Virus record (IMG/VR): IMGVR_UViG_3300024259_000183
Coordinates: 1 to 20,280 of that record
Direction: 5' to 3' (one strand)
Origin: a virus
DNA length: 20,280 nucleotides
Position numbers and translations under genes: made by a program. The number at the start of each line of letters is the position of its first letter. Position 1 is the stretch's first letter. Below the pieces are notes generated by a model, which was not told the DNA's origin, did no database searches, and was given only the letters and a program-made list of their open reading frames with translations. This document shows positions 9,940 to 18,088 of the stretch, piece after piece.

Positions 9940-11917
9940 CCACTGTTCCGAGAATATCGGTTGTTGCGAATTTAAGTTCAAATATGCTTGGGTCAACGGA
10001 TGGATAAATCACACCATTCTTTGTAGCTGATTTAATATCATATATGTTGCCAGAATATCCAGCAGTTGAGTCTCATTTGCAGAATATCTCAACTGGAAGC
10101 CCAAGCGTTCCATCATCTTTGACCGGTGGAATAACCGAAGCAACGCCATCAACCAATGATAATTTATATGCAATATCCGATATAATAATCGGTTGATTTA
10201 TCTGCCACTCATCAATATCAAAGAAATCCTTGACAACCTCAATACATCTCAGCAACACTTCATTCCTGTTAAAATCTCGCTTGGTCATAATGGAGAATTT
10301 CACACCAATATTAATCACCCATGCGTTTTTAATATTTATTGCATCGGTCACCATACGGTATTGACTCAAATACATTTTCAAATTTTCCTTGACAGCCTGA
10401 TTTAATGTTGTTAATCGTTTGTTGCGGTCAAACCCAAGCGTGTACATGTTCAACGCCATTGGATTTGGAATGCGTGTTGGAATTCTTCCCATTAAACTTT
10501 TAATTGTGTTACCAACATCGTTCTCGGTAATCAGCGCATCGGGATTCGCAATTGCATCACTGCCTTGACTTAGTTGGTCATCCTGTACAAGGTAAACCTT
10601 TGCAATATTTCCATATTTAGCAGGAAGTGCATATGCTCTCACAATGTAATCCGGCTTTGTAACTGCTCGTTGCTGAGCTTGGAAATATGCCATAGCATTG
10701 TTTTTCGCTTCAACAACTGATTCGGCGGATTTGCCACCAACAGCCGCTTCAACATTTATTACATTTACTGAATCCTTCGCATCCTGCACCAACGATGCTG
10801 TTAAATTTTCATCATCTATTTCGTATGTAATATTTGAAATATTTTTTAGCTCACCCTGTGCAGAATTGTCATCAACGCCACCGCCGTATGTATATGTGAC
10901 AGTTAAGGTAGTATTAGATGGTGCCAAGCCATACGCCCGAGTTTTCAAAAAATTTGATGGGTCAAATGCAGTGTCCAAATAACTTGGGCTTCCTGGCAAG
11001 GATGACCCTACAGTATCTGGGTTCGGTACAATCTCTTCATCGGGGGAATCCGAAATACCGGCACCAAATCGTAATTCAGTCTTGTCATCTGAACGGATAA
11101 AAGTTGTGTAGCGTCTTGGTGTTTTCAAGAGCTTTAAAATATATGGTGCATCATCATTGTACTGCACAAGCTCTGGGTCATTGGCAGACGAATTTGACAT
11201 ATCTTGGAAAATAGTATCCTGTGCTAAGAATGGCACTTCATACCAATTGTTTCCATCGCTATCCACAATGCTAAGTATTTCAATTATGTTTGGATTTGCC
11301 AATACGATGTGTCTGTATTTTTCGGCATCACCCACGTTAAAATATTCAGAGGTCTTGTTACCGCTTGTAATGGCAACGGACTTTTTCAATAAATATTTTG
11401 ATGGAATTTTGGTTGTGTCGTCTACTTCAAAAATGTCAATTGACATCGGGCTGTATGAGCTTGAAAATTTAAAATTGCAATCCTCACTGGTTCTGAATAG
11501 CGTGTCATCCGTTGTAGCACGAATTTCTAAATCAGTTATATTCAATGCATAGCGCATATCAGGTCGCACATTGTCAGCGTCCCCAATACTTGGTACAGTT
11601 TGATATACTTCAACGTTTGTGGAAGCCGGTGTGGTCAATTTAGGCTTATATCCAAAGCTTTGGACGGTTTCAAAAACCGTGCGCTTCTCTTCAGCAAATC
11701 CTAATAGACTTTCTTTGAATTGGTTGTCAATGTAGTATGATAATACGTCACCTACATAGGCCGCCATTTCAATAAACATCATACCTGGTGAAGACTCATT
11801 AAAATCATTGTAAGAATCGGGATAATAAATTTTGGCAAATTCAATTAAATTATCTCTGAACGTACCGAAGTCTTTGTTGAGATACCGAATTTCTTTCTGT
11901 ACTTTTTTATCTGCCAT
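9926..11917 (-). CDS. 6: Baseplate wedge protein gp6-like, Baseplate_J family (663 aa)
   Basis: Start ATG at 11917 (MADKKVQKEIRYLNKDFGTF) preceded by GGAGAAGAAA; a TTG 12 bases upstream is less likely. The N-terminal stretch (RDNLIEFAKIYYPDSY, SSPGMMFIEMAAYVGDVLSY) is typical of large gp6/Baseplate_J wedge proteins of T4-like phages. The C-terminal half has the expected KPDYIVRAYALP, GNIAKVYLV and IVRAY-type core. gp6 dimers connect the wedges of the baseplate around the hub. The single TGA, at 10073 (EIFCK-W-DSTAG), adds the last 49 residues; three TGG are used elsewhere. It lies two genes after gp25, as expected, but with an endonuclease gene on each side. The stop TAA overlaps the next start. 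Confidence 0.88.
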
Positions 11918-12593
11918 TTTCTTCTCCAAATTTTATTCTTATAAATTTGCAATTTAATGCTTCTATAATCTCATTCTGACGTTGAATATCTTGTGGTCTT
12001 AATTCGCCACCTTTAAAATGAAACGGCTCATCAACCTCTATTCATACATTGTTTTTAATATCGTATCCATCTGCAAAATACGATAAACCTAAAGGAGATA
12101 TTTCACCTCCGTTTTTAGCGTGTTGGAAAGCATATCCATGTTGCTTACCATATTCATCTATAATATCACATGCTTTTGGATTAAACCCAGGAACAATTCT
12201 TCATCCATTTTCCACACAATCTATATTATGTTTGCGAGCTTCTTCCCTCTTCTTTTCCCGATTAGCTGGGTCAGTATAATATAATTTTACACCTTTGCTT
12301 ATTTTTTTCTTGTGTGAGATTGACAAGACCTTCCCACGTTGTGATTTACCTATTTTAGCTCGTGTTTCTTGTGTTACTTCATGCCCCGTTTTTATTTTAC
12401 TTATTTTTTGTCCCACACTTGGGTGTCGTTTCATGCCAACATGAGCGTTACCTATTTTGGCATTTCGTATGTCATCTTGCGACATGCACTTTTTACAAAT
12501 GCTATCTTTTTTAATCGCTCTAAGATAATTGGAACGGTTCGCATACCGAATTTCACAGGTACATTGTTTACAAATTCTAATATTTTCAGACAT
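11907..12593 (-). CDS. Free-standing homing-type endonuclease with NUMOD3-like repeats (228 aa), two in-frame TGA
   Basis: Start ATG at 12593 overlaps the TAA of gp25 (TAATG), and its end overlaps the gp6 start by 11 bases. An N-terminal zinc-ribbon-like pair (CKQC...CKKC) is followed by about three NUMOD3-like units (GMKRHPSVGQKIS, GHEVTQETRAKIG, GKVLSISHKKKIS), which bind DNA in homing enzymes. The C-terminal nuclease domain runs DEYGKQHGYAFQHAKNGGE, FADGYD, IEVDEPFH, QDIQRQNEI, with Glu, Asp, His, Asp in the order of EDxHD/Vsr-like nucleases. TGA 12201 (ENGWRIVPG) and TGA 12042 (NNVWIEVDEPFH) are the only Trp codons, and the second lies inside the active-site strand. Without recoding the catalytic half is lost. 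It is a paralogue of the endonuclease at 9258-9926 in the nuclease half only. Confidence 0.8.
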
Positions 12594-13012
12594 TAATACT
12601 CGCCCGTTTCATATGTCAGTGCAATCTGCTCTGTATTATTTGGATTGAGGGAAATAGAAAACACAAGGCCAACCACTATTCTGTTTTTGTCACGATTGGA
12701 AATATCAACGTCAACACTTTTGATGTCAACATATGGTAATCATACTCCAACCGCTTCACGGATACTTTCTTCCAACTGTATTGCCAAATCCTCTTCGGTA
12801 ATTTGCTCAAATATGTACGAATAAATATCCGCTCCAAAATCTGGCTGAAAAGGTCGCTCACCCTTGATGGTCATCAATAGGTTGCGAATATTGTGCTTTG
12901 CCTGTTCCAAAGTGGTTTTTGTCTGTCTGAACAAACCTTTGTGTGTGCGTCCTAATGGAAAAGACAACCCAATTCAAGTATCAGGATTTAAGTCGTTTTC
13001 TCTTGCTCCCAT
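12593..13012 (-). CDS. 25: Baseplate wedge protein gp25-like (139 aa), two in-frame TGA
   Basis: Start ATG at 13012 (MGARENDLNPDT-W-IGLSFPLG). The middle carries the gp25 family signature: TKTTLEQAKHNIRNLLMTI, KGERPFQPDFGADIYSYIFEQ. The C-terminal part (VDVDISNRDKNRIVVGLVFS) matches the usual strand-rich end, and the length fits the family. gp25 is the small wedge component that contacts the tail tube and sheath. TGA at 12974 and 12740 (AVGVWLPYVDI) are its only Trp codons; the second rescues the last 48 residues of the fold. The stop overlaps the start of the endonuclease downstream. An upstream AAAGGGAAAAC serves as ribosome binding site. Confidence 0.9.
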
Positions 13013-13026
13013 TTTAGTTTTCCCTT

Positions 13027-13314
13027 TTAATTATTCTTGTATTCGGGGTCAAGTTTTTTCATCTGTATCAATTCATCCCTGACCAATTCTCTATCCACGG
13101 AATCTCCACCACCCCACTCATACGTCGGGTTATTTTTTAACAATGATGCGTATGCCAAATTAATATCCCTCAATTTGAAAGTTCTTTTTTTCTTATCTGG
13201 ATATAGTCCTTTTGGTCCATAAAAGGAATTAAAATATTTAACAAAACTCTGAGTTACTTCATTCAAAGCTTGAATCTCTTCTCTAACAATCTGTCTTAAT
13301 TCTGATTTTTTCAT
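13027..13314 (-). CDS. Small protein with LNE-type N-terminal leader (95 aa)
   Basis: Begins MKKSELRQIVREEIQALNE, nearly the same leader as the small proteins starting at 8175 and 15393, followed by a different body (VTQSFVKYFNSFYGPKGLYP, LRDINLAYASLLKNN). I infer a capsid-targeting leader cut after Glu19 by the phage prohead protease. Its start overlaps the stop of the gene upstream (TAATG), with AGGGA about 8 bases before the ATG. One TGG, no TGA. The body is Lys-rich and otherwise unrecognised. Confidence 0.78.
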   Translation of the reverse strand: MKKSELRQIVREEIQALNEVTQSFVKYFNSFYGPKGLYPDKKKRTFKLRDINLAYASLLKNNPTYEWGGGDSVDRELVRDELIQMKKLDPEYKNN

Positions 13315-13868
13315 TAAATTTTCCCTGCTTTTCTATCTGTTATTTGCTTACTTTTATTTAAAACATCGCTATAATTGCGAACCAAATTATTTCTTACACC
13401 TTCAGGAACATCATCAACATTTACACCTTGACTCTTGATGGTTTGTACTGCACCAATTTCTAATTTTGTCTTAGCGTCCAATTCACCGCCATATTGTTCA
13501 CGCAATGCTTCTGTTACTTCTGTGGGCATAACACTTGCCCCTGGCATTCCGTCACCTTGTGGGATGCCGCCTTCAGTACTATTTAGAATTGAATTTAACA
13601 TTGGGTCTGAAACATAATCTATATCTGTTTTTTGTCTTGGTGGCATCGTTTCTTTGGCAATTCCCTCAGTCATCGTTACCGGTGGTTCCATTCCTGCAAA
13701 ATTTGTTGGTTGAGAGGTAGGCGCATTGAACAATGCTTCTTTTCCCTTATTAATAAATATCTCTGTAAGCTGTTTTTGTACGGCTAAATCAACTTGTTTT
13801 TTGATTGAACCTCGCATTTCTTTCTTTACAACTTCTCTGATAAGTGCAATTAATTCTGTCTTTTTCAT
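13314..13868 (-). CDS. Phage protein with MKKTEL leader (184 aa), function unknown
   Basis: Start ATG at 13868 after AAAGGAAAATAAA. The first residues (MKKTELIALIREVVKKEM) look like a diverged form of the MKKSEL leader used by the three small proteins here, but lack the clear LNE ending; QLTE near residue 35 and MTE near 66 are other possible protease sites. A helical segment (IKKQVDLAVQKQLTEIF) is followed by a Pro/Thr/Gly-rich linker and a helical C terminus (GVRNNLVRNYSDVLNKSKQ). It contains no Trp. I do not recognise the family. A scaffold or prohead-associated role is possible from the leader and position but not shown. Confidence 0.72.
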   Translation of the reverse strand: MKKTELIALIREVVKKEMRGSIKKQVDLAVQKQLTEIFINKGKEALFNAPTSQPTNFAGMEPPVTMTEGIAKETMPPRQKTDIDYVSDPMLNSILNSTEGGIPQGDGMPGASVMPTEVTEALREQYGGELDAKTKLEIGAVQTIKSQGVNVDDVPEGVRNNLVRNYSDVLNKSKQITDRKAGKI

Positions 13869-13884
13869 TTTATTTTCCTTTATT

Positions 13885-14244
13885 TTATTGTGTTCTAAAA
13901 ATTTCTAACTGTTCAAGAATGATGGCCTCATCCAAATCAAATGTAACGTCACCATCAATTGCTCCAAGGATTTCACCATCCTCAACGAATACTATAAACG
14001 GTAATGTCTTGATACCCAACTCAACTGCCAAATCATAATGGTCGTCAACGTTCACATGAATTATTTCAACGTCACTATATTCTGCGCCCAATGAATCCAA
14101 CAATTCCATGCTTGGTAGGCATTCGTCACACCATTCGGCATAAAAATTAACAACAACAAGACCCTCATCGGGAATATCTATGTCTCCTGCAATGGCAAAA
14201 CTGAACAGCATAACCAATGTTATTAATATATTAACGATTCTCAT
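13885..14244 (-). CDS. Exported thioredoxin-like protein (119 aa)
   Basis: Start ATG at 14244, with AGGAG 7 bases upstream. Residues 1-20 (MRIVNILITLVMLFSFAIAG) are a classic signal peptide with a short basic start, a hydrophobic core and A-x-A before the cut. The mature part is a thioredoxin fold: VVNFYAEWCDEC holds the W-C-x-x-C redox site (Cys39, Cys42), and IKTLPFIVF supplies the expected cis-Pro loop. It would act in the periplasm on disulfides of exported or virion proteins (inference). No lipobox is present. The start lies 14 bases inside the end of the membrane-protein gene upstream, so the two are coupled. The Trp of the active site is TGG. Phage thioredoxins are usually cytoplasmic, so the signal peptide is unusual. 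Confidence 0.85.
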   Translation of the reverse strand: MRIVNILITLVMLFSFAIAGDIDIPDEGLVVVNFYAEWCDECLPSMELLDSLGAEYSDVEIIHVNVDDHYDLAVELGIKTLPFIVFVEDGEILGAIDGDVTFDLDEAIILEQLEIFRTQ

Positions 14245-14524
14245 AATATGTCTCCTTAAAGTCTGCAACTTCTTTTTTGAGGTCTTTGTAATCTTCCTCC
14301 AATTCAATATTTGCTTCTTGTAAATCTTTAATCAATTCAGCATATCGGTTGGTTTTCAAATCAAATTCAACACGAGTAACGGGTGGTTTTGGTAAGCCTG
14401 CGGCATCCTTAATGTCGCCAATAATTTTATAATATCCACCGATTCCTAATGATATGACCACAAATATACTAATTAAAAATTTGAGGTTCATACTGATTTT
14501 GGTGTTGTCTCCGATTTCTGGCAC
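14231..14524 (-). CDS. Small membrane protein with coiled coil (97 aa)
   Basis: I choose GTG at 14524 as start because AGGAG lies 7 bases upstream; an internal ATG at 14491 (MNLKFLISIF) has no such site. Residues ~12-35 form one transmembrane helix (LKFLISIFVVISLGIGGYY). The C-terminal half is a charged coiled coil (RYAELIKDLQEANIELEEDY...LKKEV). This layout (one helix, then periplasmic coiled coil) resembles an i-spanin, but no lipoprotein partner gene is embedded. Its end overlaps the exported thioredoxin gene. It could equally be an anchor for that enzyme. No Trp codon is present. Confidence 0.65.
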   Translation of the reverse strand: MPEIGDNTKISMNLKFLISIFVVISLGIGGYYKIIGDIKDAAGLPKPPVTRVEFDLKTNRYAELIKDLQEANIELEEDYKDLKKEVADFKETYYENR

Positions 14525-14534
14525 TGCTCTTCTC

Positions 14535-15074
14535 CTATTTATATCCAACAAAAGGGAACGGGGTCGGCACTGGTCCTGCAGGGCTTGGTACTAACGCCAC
14601 GGTTGACCCGCCGATTGTCAATAGATGTTTCTTAAATGATGAAATCATACCGTCCAAGAAATCATCGTAGTTGTCTGAATTTTTTAATTGTATTGGAACC
14701 GGTGCACCTGGAACCAAAACGGTATTTGATACAATTGTTGTTGAGCTTGGTGGCAATTTAGCCACCGCCGGTGGTGCCCCACTTTTTAATAGTGCTCCAC
14801 TTCAATAGGTTACGGAAGCATTTCCCATAAGTATCGTAGCTGAGGGAACGGGCATTCCAACTTTCATTCCTTCAAACGCCTGTTGAAATATTGCCTCAAA
14901 TAATTTTTTATTGCCTTTCAAAATAGCATTTCCATATACGGCATCGCCGCCGGTCTTTACAGCATTCTCATATTCGGTTGCAAGCTTCTTAGCTAAATCA
15001 GCTTCTGTTTCCGCTTCAAAGGATTCCATATATTTTTTCATATTACTTTTAAACTTGTCTCACTTAATTGGCAT
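14535..15074 (-). CDS. Conserved phage protein, probably virion or assembly (179 aa), two in-frame TGA
   Basis: Starts MPIK-W-DKFKSNMKKYMESF at 15074; ends FPFVGYK-TAG. TGA at 15060 (codon 5) and at 14802 (SVTYWSGALL) are its only two Trp codons, so the standard code would cut the protein in two and lose its real start. The first half is helical and Ala-rich (ETEADLAKKLATEYENAV). The middle has a Gly/Ser/Pro-rich stretch (MPVPSATILMGNAS), and the C terminus is Pro-rich. A similar protein sits near the hub genes in other marine T4-like phages by my recollection; no enzymatic motif is visible. The ribosome binding site is weak (CGGA). Confidence 0.75.
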
Positions 15075-15087
15075 GATTATTCCGTAT

Positions 15088-15393
15088 TTATTTTGGGTTT
15101 ATTAAACGAGAGCCGTCGGGTGATTTTTTGGGTGCTGTCCTCGCCCCACCCTTCACTACAGTTGAACCACCCCGATTGGATAAATTTTTCCTTAAAAATG
15201 TTTCAGCGGATTCCACATTGGGAAATGGACCGTATGCGGTTGCATCATATGGCATTTCATCGTCATCATCATCTGTAACATATGCGTATCAGTTTGAGTC
15301 TTTTGCTTTAAAAATTTGAATCTCTCCTCCAGAACTTTCATTCAACGCTTGAATTTCCTCTTTAATAATTTGTCGTAATTCTGATTTTTTCAT
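15088..15393 (-). CDS. Small protein with LNE-type N-terminal leader (101 aa), one in-frame TGA
   Basis: Begins MKKSELRQIIKEEIQALNE at 15393 (AAGGA upstream), the same leader as the proteins starting at 13314 and 8175; I infer prohead targeting and cleavage after Glu19. The body (IQIFKAKDSN-W-YAYVTDDDDE, YGPFPNVESAETFLRKN) resembles a short domain often met in marine phage proteins with a YGPF...A..FL pattern. The TGA at 15289 gives the only Trp, in a WYAYV strand. The C terminus is basic (VVKGGARTAPKKSPDGSR), which would suit DNA contact. Function after delivery is unknown. Confidence 0.8.
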
Positions 15394-15395
15394 TG

Positions 15396-16442
15396 TTATT
15401 CCTTTGTTAGAAGTGTATCAAGTTTATTTTTAATGTCAGTTAATGCTTTCAAGTTTGCAGGAAAGGCTTTAACTGTCCCGCTCGGACCTGCACCGGTAGG
15501 TATGCCAGTAAGCCCCAAAATGGCGTCTATAAGCTCGCCAAGTAGCTCAACGGTAGTTTCCCCTAAAGCAAGGTGCTCGTCGGTTTTAGACCCTATCTTG
15601 GTCGTTATTTCGGGTGTTCCAATGTGGACGCCCTTTGCAGAATATATTAATGTCTCTTGAGTCTTGCTATTCAGTATGAGCCTGTTCGTATTAATAAATA
15701 TTTGATTTTCAGAAAACTCGTCGGGCGTAGCCGCCAAATCATGGGCGGGCGTGAAGTCAATTACTTCATTTGATATCATTCAAATCGAACTTGCATCATC
15801 GTTGATATTCTCAATAACCGGCTTGGCTCATTCTTGCTCTGAAACATCAGCATGACCAACCGACAATTTTAAATTCGGAGTCAAATCTTTTATATTGCTT
15901 CCAAATCTAATACCTTGACCAAATCTACCATTGAATAGTATGTCACCTTCGTATGGTCATAGCTGTCTAATTTTACTGTCAAATTGAAATTCTTCCATTT
16001 CAAAATCCCCATTGGGGACATCATGTAATTGGCTAAGACCAGGAACGACATTGAAATTTGGGGACGCTAACATATTCAATTTTTGACTATAATATAGGAA
16101 TCCCATATAGGATGAAATTATTACATATTCACCCTTGAGTGGATACTGCTTTATATTAGTGTCCAATGGCAATATCCAAGCAAGCTCATCTATTGATGTA
16201 TTTTGTTCGCTATTGACAAGGCGTGCCTTTATCGCTCCGATTAATGAAAAATCAGGAGCATTATTAATATCGGGCAAATCCTCTTCCAATAATAAAATAT
16301 CAACAACCTCAGCCGCTTCAAGCTCATAGAATTCCTCAGTTTCTTTTCGGGAATGTACCAACTTGAACACGTCAGTTAATGATGTGACTCCGGATTGTAG
16401 TGTGGGTAAGTTTTTTACACTATTCGTCTTCTTCCAAGCCAT
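15396..16442 (-). CDS. Baseplate hub-like virion protein with OB-type N-terminal domain (348 aa), three in-frame TGA
   Basis: Start ATG at 16442 (MAWKKTNSVKNLPTL), overlapping the gene upstream by 23 bases; stop TAA at 15396. Residues ~60-135 look like the OB-type domain of gp5-like hubs (IKARLVNSEQ...AWILPLD, YPLKGEYVIISSYMG). Then comes the conserved EGDILFNGRFGQGIRFGS. The C-terminal part (QIFINTNRLILNSKTQETLI, IYSAKGVHIGT) is repetitive and beta-rich, as in spike-associated regions. No lysozyme domain is seen. TGA codons at 15957 (RQLWPYEGD), 15828 (EQEWAKP) and 15780 (SSIWMISNE) join two fragments; two TGG lie near the start. It likely acts in the central hub or spike through which DNA leaves. 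Confidence 0.82.
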
Positions 16443-16845
16443 CCTCGGATTCTCCTGCTACTTTTTGTTTTAATTTTTTAACATTTTCGTTATCGGCTCT
16501 AACCAATCCCATTGCAGTCTCAGCATTTTCTAATAAAACCGCTTTCTCAGAATCGGACAGTCCAAATGCATCTTCAGACCCACCCTTACTTTCGGATGCA
16601 ATTAATCGTTGTACAATCATTGCCAATTTTATAAGGTGCTCGTCATTACGAACGTTTATGTCTAAATACTCTTTGATAATAGGAACCATGGAAGCGGCGG
16701 ATGCTTGGTCATCAATCATCTTCGCAACCTCTGCAATTAAGGCTTTTAACTGTTTCTTGGTATCCACCGAATTATCATATATATCCTTGAACAATGATGA
16801 AAGCGACTTGCCTTCAAATAGTTCAAATTCTTCTGTTGTTGCCAT
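16420..16845 (-). CDS. Conserved T4-like phage protein (141 aa), first gene of the structural operon
   Basis: Start ATG at 16845 after AGAGAGGTG; stop TAG. The start (MATTEEFELFEGKSLSSLFK) and a middle stretch (IIKEYLDINVRNDEHLIKLA) resemble a protein widely kept in marine T4-like phages; its role is not established to my knowledge. It is helical and acidic and lacks Trp and Cys. It lies directly after a terminator and a candidate late promoter, so it should be the promoter-proximal gene of the late operon. It overlaps the hub-like gene by 23 bases, which suggests coupled synthesis and perhaps a linked role. Confidence 0.8.
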   Translation of the reverse strand: MATTEEFELFEGKSLSSLFKDIYDNSVDTKKQLKALIAEVAKMIDDQASAASMVPIIKEYLDINVRNDEHLIKLAMIVQRLIASESKGGSEDAFGLSDSEKAVLLENAETAMGLVRADNENVKKLKQKVAGESEDGLEEDE

Positions 16846-16885
16846 AATACACCTCTCTTAGATAGATTTTATTCAATTATAACTT

Positions 16886-16893
16886 TATTCATA
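16886..16893 (-). promoter_or_regulatory. Candidate T4-type late promoter
   Basis: TATGAATA on the minus strand differs by one base from the T4 late box TATAAATA. It lies between the sigma-operon terminator and the first structural gene, about 40 bases before that start, which is the expected place. AT-rich sequence makes chance matches common, so position is the main support. Confidence 0.45.
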
Positions 16894-16914
16894 TATAATT
16901 ATCTAAAAACAAAA

Positions 16915-16938
16915 AAAGGGACTCAAAAGAGTCCCTTT
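16915..16938 (-). terminator. Rho-independent terminator after the late sigma gene
   Basis: A perfect 10-base stem (AAAGGGACTC / GAGTCCCTTT) with a four-base loop is followed on the minus strand by TTTTGTTTTT. It starts 17 bases after the stop of the sigma factor gene. The stem also has A residues on the plus-strand side, but no plus-strand gene is present. Confidence 0.9.
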
Positions 16939-16954
16939 AGGGTGTTGTGGTTAT

Positions 16955-17809
16955 TTAATCTCAAATGTAATACGAGCCGGTTGTTGCAGTATCCACAAAT
17001 CCGGTGGTATTATATTCCGTTAACAGCCTTTCATTGTATTTTTTCATCACATTGATTATGCGTGTGATGTGCTGAGTTTTTGAATTTGTCATTTCACGGA
17101 TAAGAACGTACAAATATTTCTTGTTGAAGTTCTCAATGTCAACCGCCGTATTCAACAAATACACCACAGCATTAGCAACATCAATATCCTTTTTCCTACG
17201 AAATACAACTGTCATATTGTTCTCTCAGAAATCAATAAGATATGTCAGATATTCCGATTTATCTTCACTCAAAAATTCAGAGTGTTGTTCGGTTACGACA
17301 TTCCTTTTATAATCAAGGGTGTCTATGTCATCGTGGATTGTCTTATGTTTGTAATTTCGAGTATTGTGCAAAATCAAATAGTGCTTGACCACAATGCTGA
17401 AATATGAAAACGCCTTACCGTTCTGTTGTTTGTATTTTTGGATGTTGCTTATCAGGAATGAAACCACTTCGTTTATAACTGTTGCCGGTGAATCGGAAAA
17501 GTTGTAAAATTTAAAAGTGTGAATGATATTTTCAACCAACTTTGTGAACGCCGGTTGAATTTCCTTTGCGTACATCAAATCCCTACCACGCTCAACCCGA
17601 GTCTTGAAGAACGATTCGTTCAAACAGGTAGAACATGTGCCTCAGTTTCTTGCATTTATTCCAAGCAATTTTGGTATGTTATCTATATCCACGTTTTCTT
17701 GAGTGATAGGAACACTGCTACAGCATTCACTATATCGGGTAGTCATCGCATTATATCGTACAATTGCATCTTCGGTTTCTTGCGTAAAATACATAGTTTT
17801 CTTAGCCAT
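16955..17809 (-). CDS. 55: Late transcription sigma factor, gp55-like (284 aa), three in-frame TGA
   Basis: Start ATG at 17809 after TTGGAGTAAT. The core matches the T4-type late sigma family of marine phages: YFTQETEDAIVRYN at the start, then AFTKLVENIIHTFKFYNF, VVSFLISNIQKY and GKAFSYFSIVVKHYLILHNT, which form the region-2-like part that binds the late promoter. TGA at 17642 (NARNWGTC), 17225 (LIDFWENN) and 16961 (YYIWD, two codons before TAA) are its only Trp codons; the standard code would yield three pieces. Residues ~26-75, with Cys29, Cys30 and C59-x-x-C62, appear as an insertion relative to the family pattern I know, where YN is soon followed by the PAF...LVENI core. It should drive the structural operon downstream. 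Confidence 0.85.
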
Positions 17810-17810
17810 A

Positions 17811-18080
17811 TTACTCCAATTTGTCGTCTGGCACAACAAGCTGTGACAGCGTATCTATTATTTGTTGAATGTCTTGAAAAATGAATCCAACTTCATCGTC
17901 CGCTTCAAACGACCCGTTTTTATCAACTTGGCGTAATTCTTCTTGGACGGCTAAAATTTTATATATAAAAGCCTCAATCCAAGTTTCTGCGGTTCGTAAA
18001 TTTTTTGATAAATTTCATACAACATACGTCAGTGTGCCGATGATTACAAGAAAAAATACGTTTAAAATTATACTAATCAT
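17811..18080 (-). CDS. Small membrane-anchored phage protein (89 aa), one in-frame TGA
   Basis: Start ATG at 18080 with AAGGAG upstream; TAA lies one base before the sigma factor start. Residues ~1-23 form a transmembrane helix (MISIILNVFFLVIIGTLTYV), and the TGA at 18015 gives Trp22 at its end. The rest is helical (ETWIEAFIYKILAVQEELRQ) and carries GSFEADDEVGFIFQDI, a motif common in short marine phage proteins of unknown role. Without recoding the anchor and body separate. Confidence 0.75.
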
Positions 18081-18088
18081 AATACTCC

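Noticed and set aside
14231-14524. Rz/Rz1-type spanin pair
   Set aside because: The first protein has the right layout, but the overlapping partner is a thioredoxin with no lipobox cysteine.
14536-14543. Exact TATAAATA on the minus strand before the membrane-protein gene
   Set aside because: It is formed by the last codons and stop of the upstream gene (tat aaa tag) and would start the transcript inside the ribosome binding site region. Probably chance, though not excluded.
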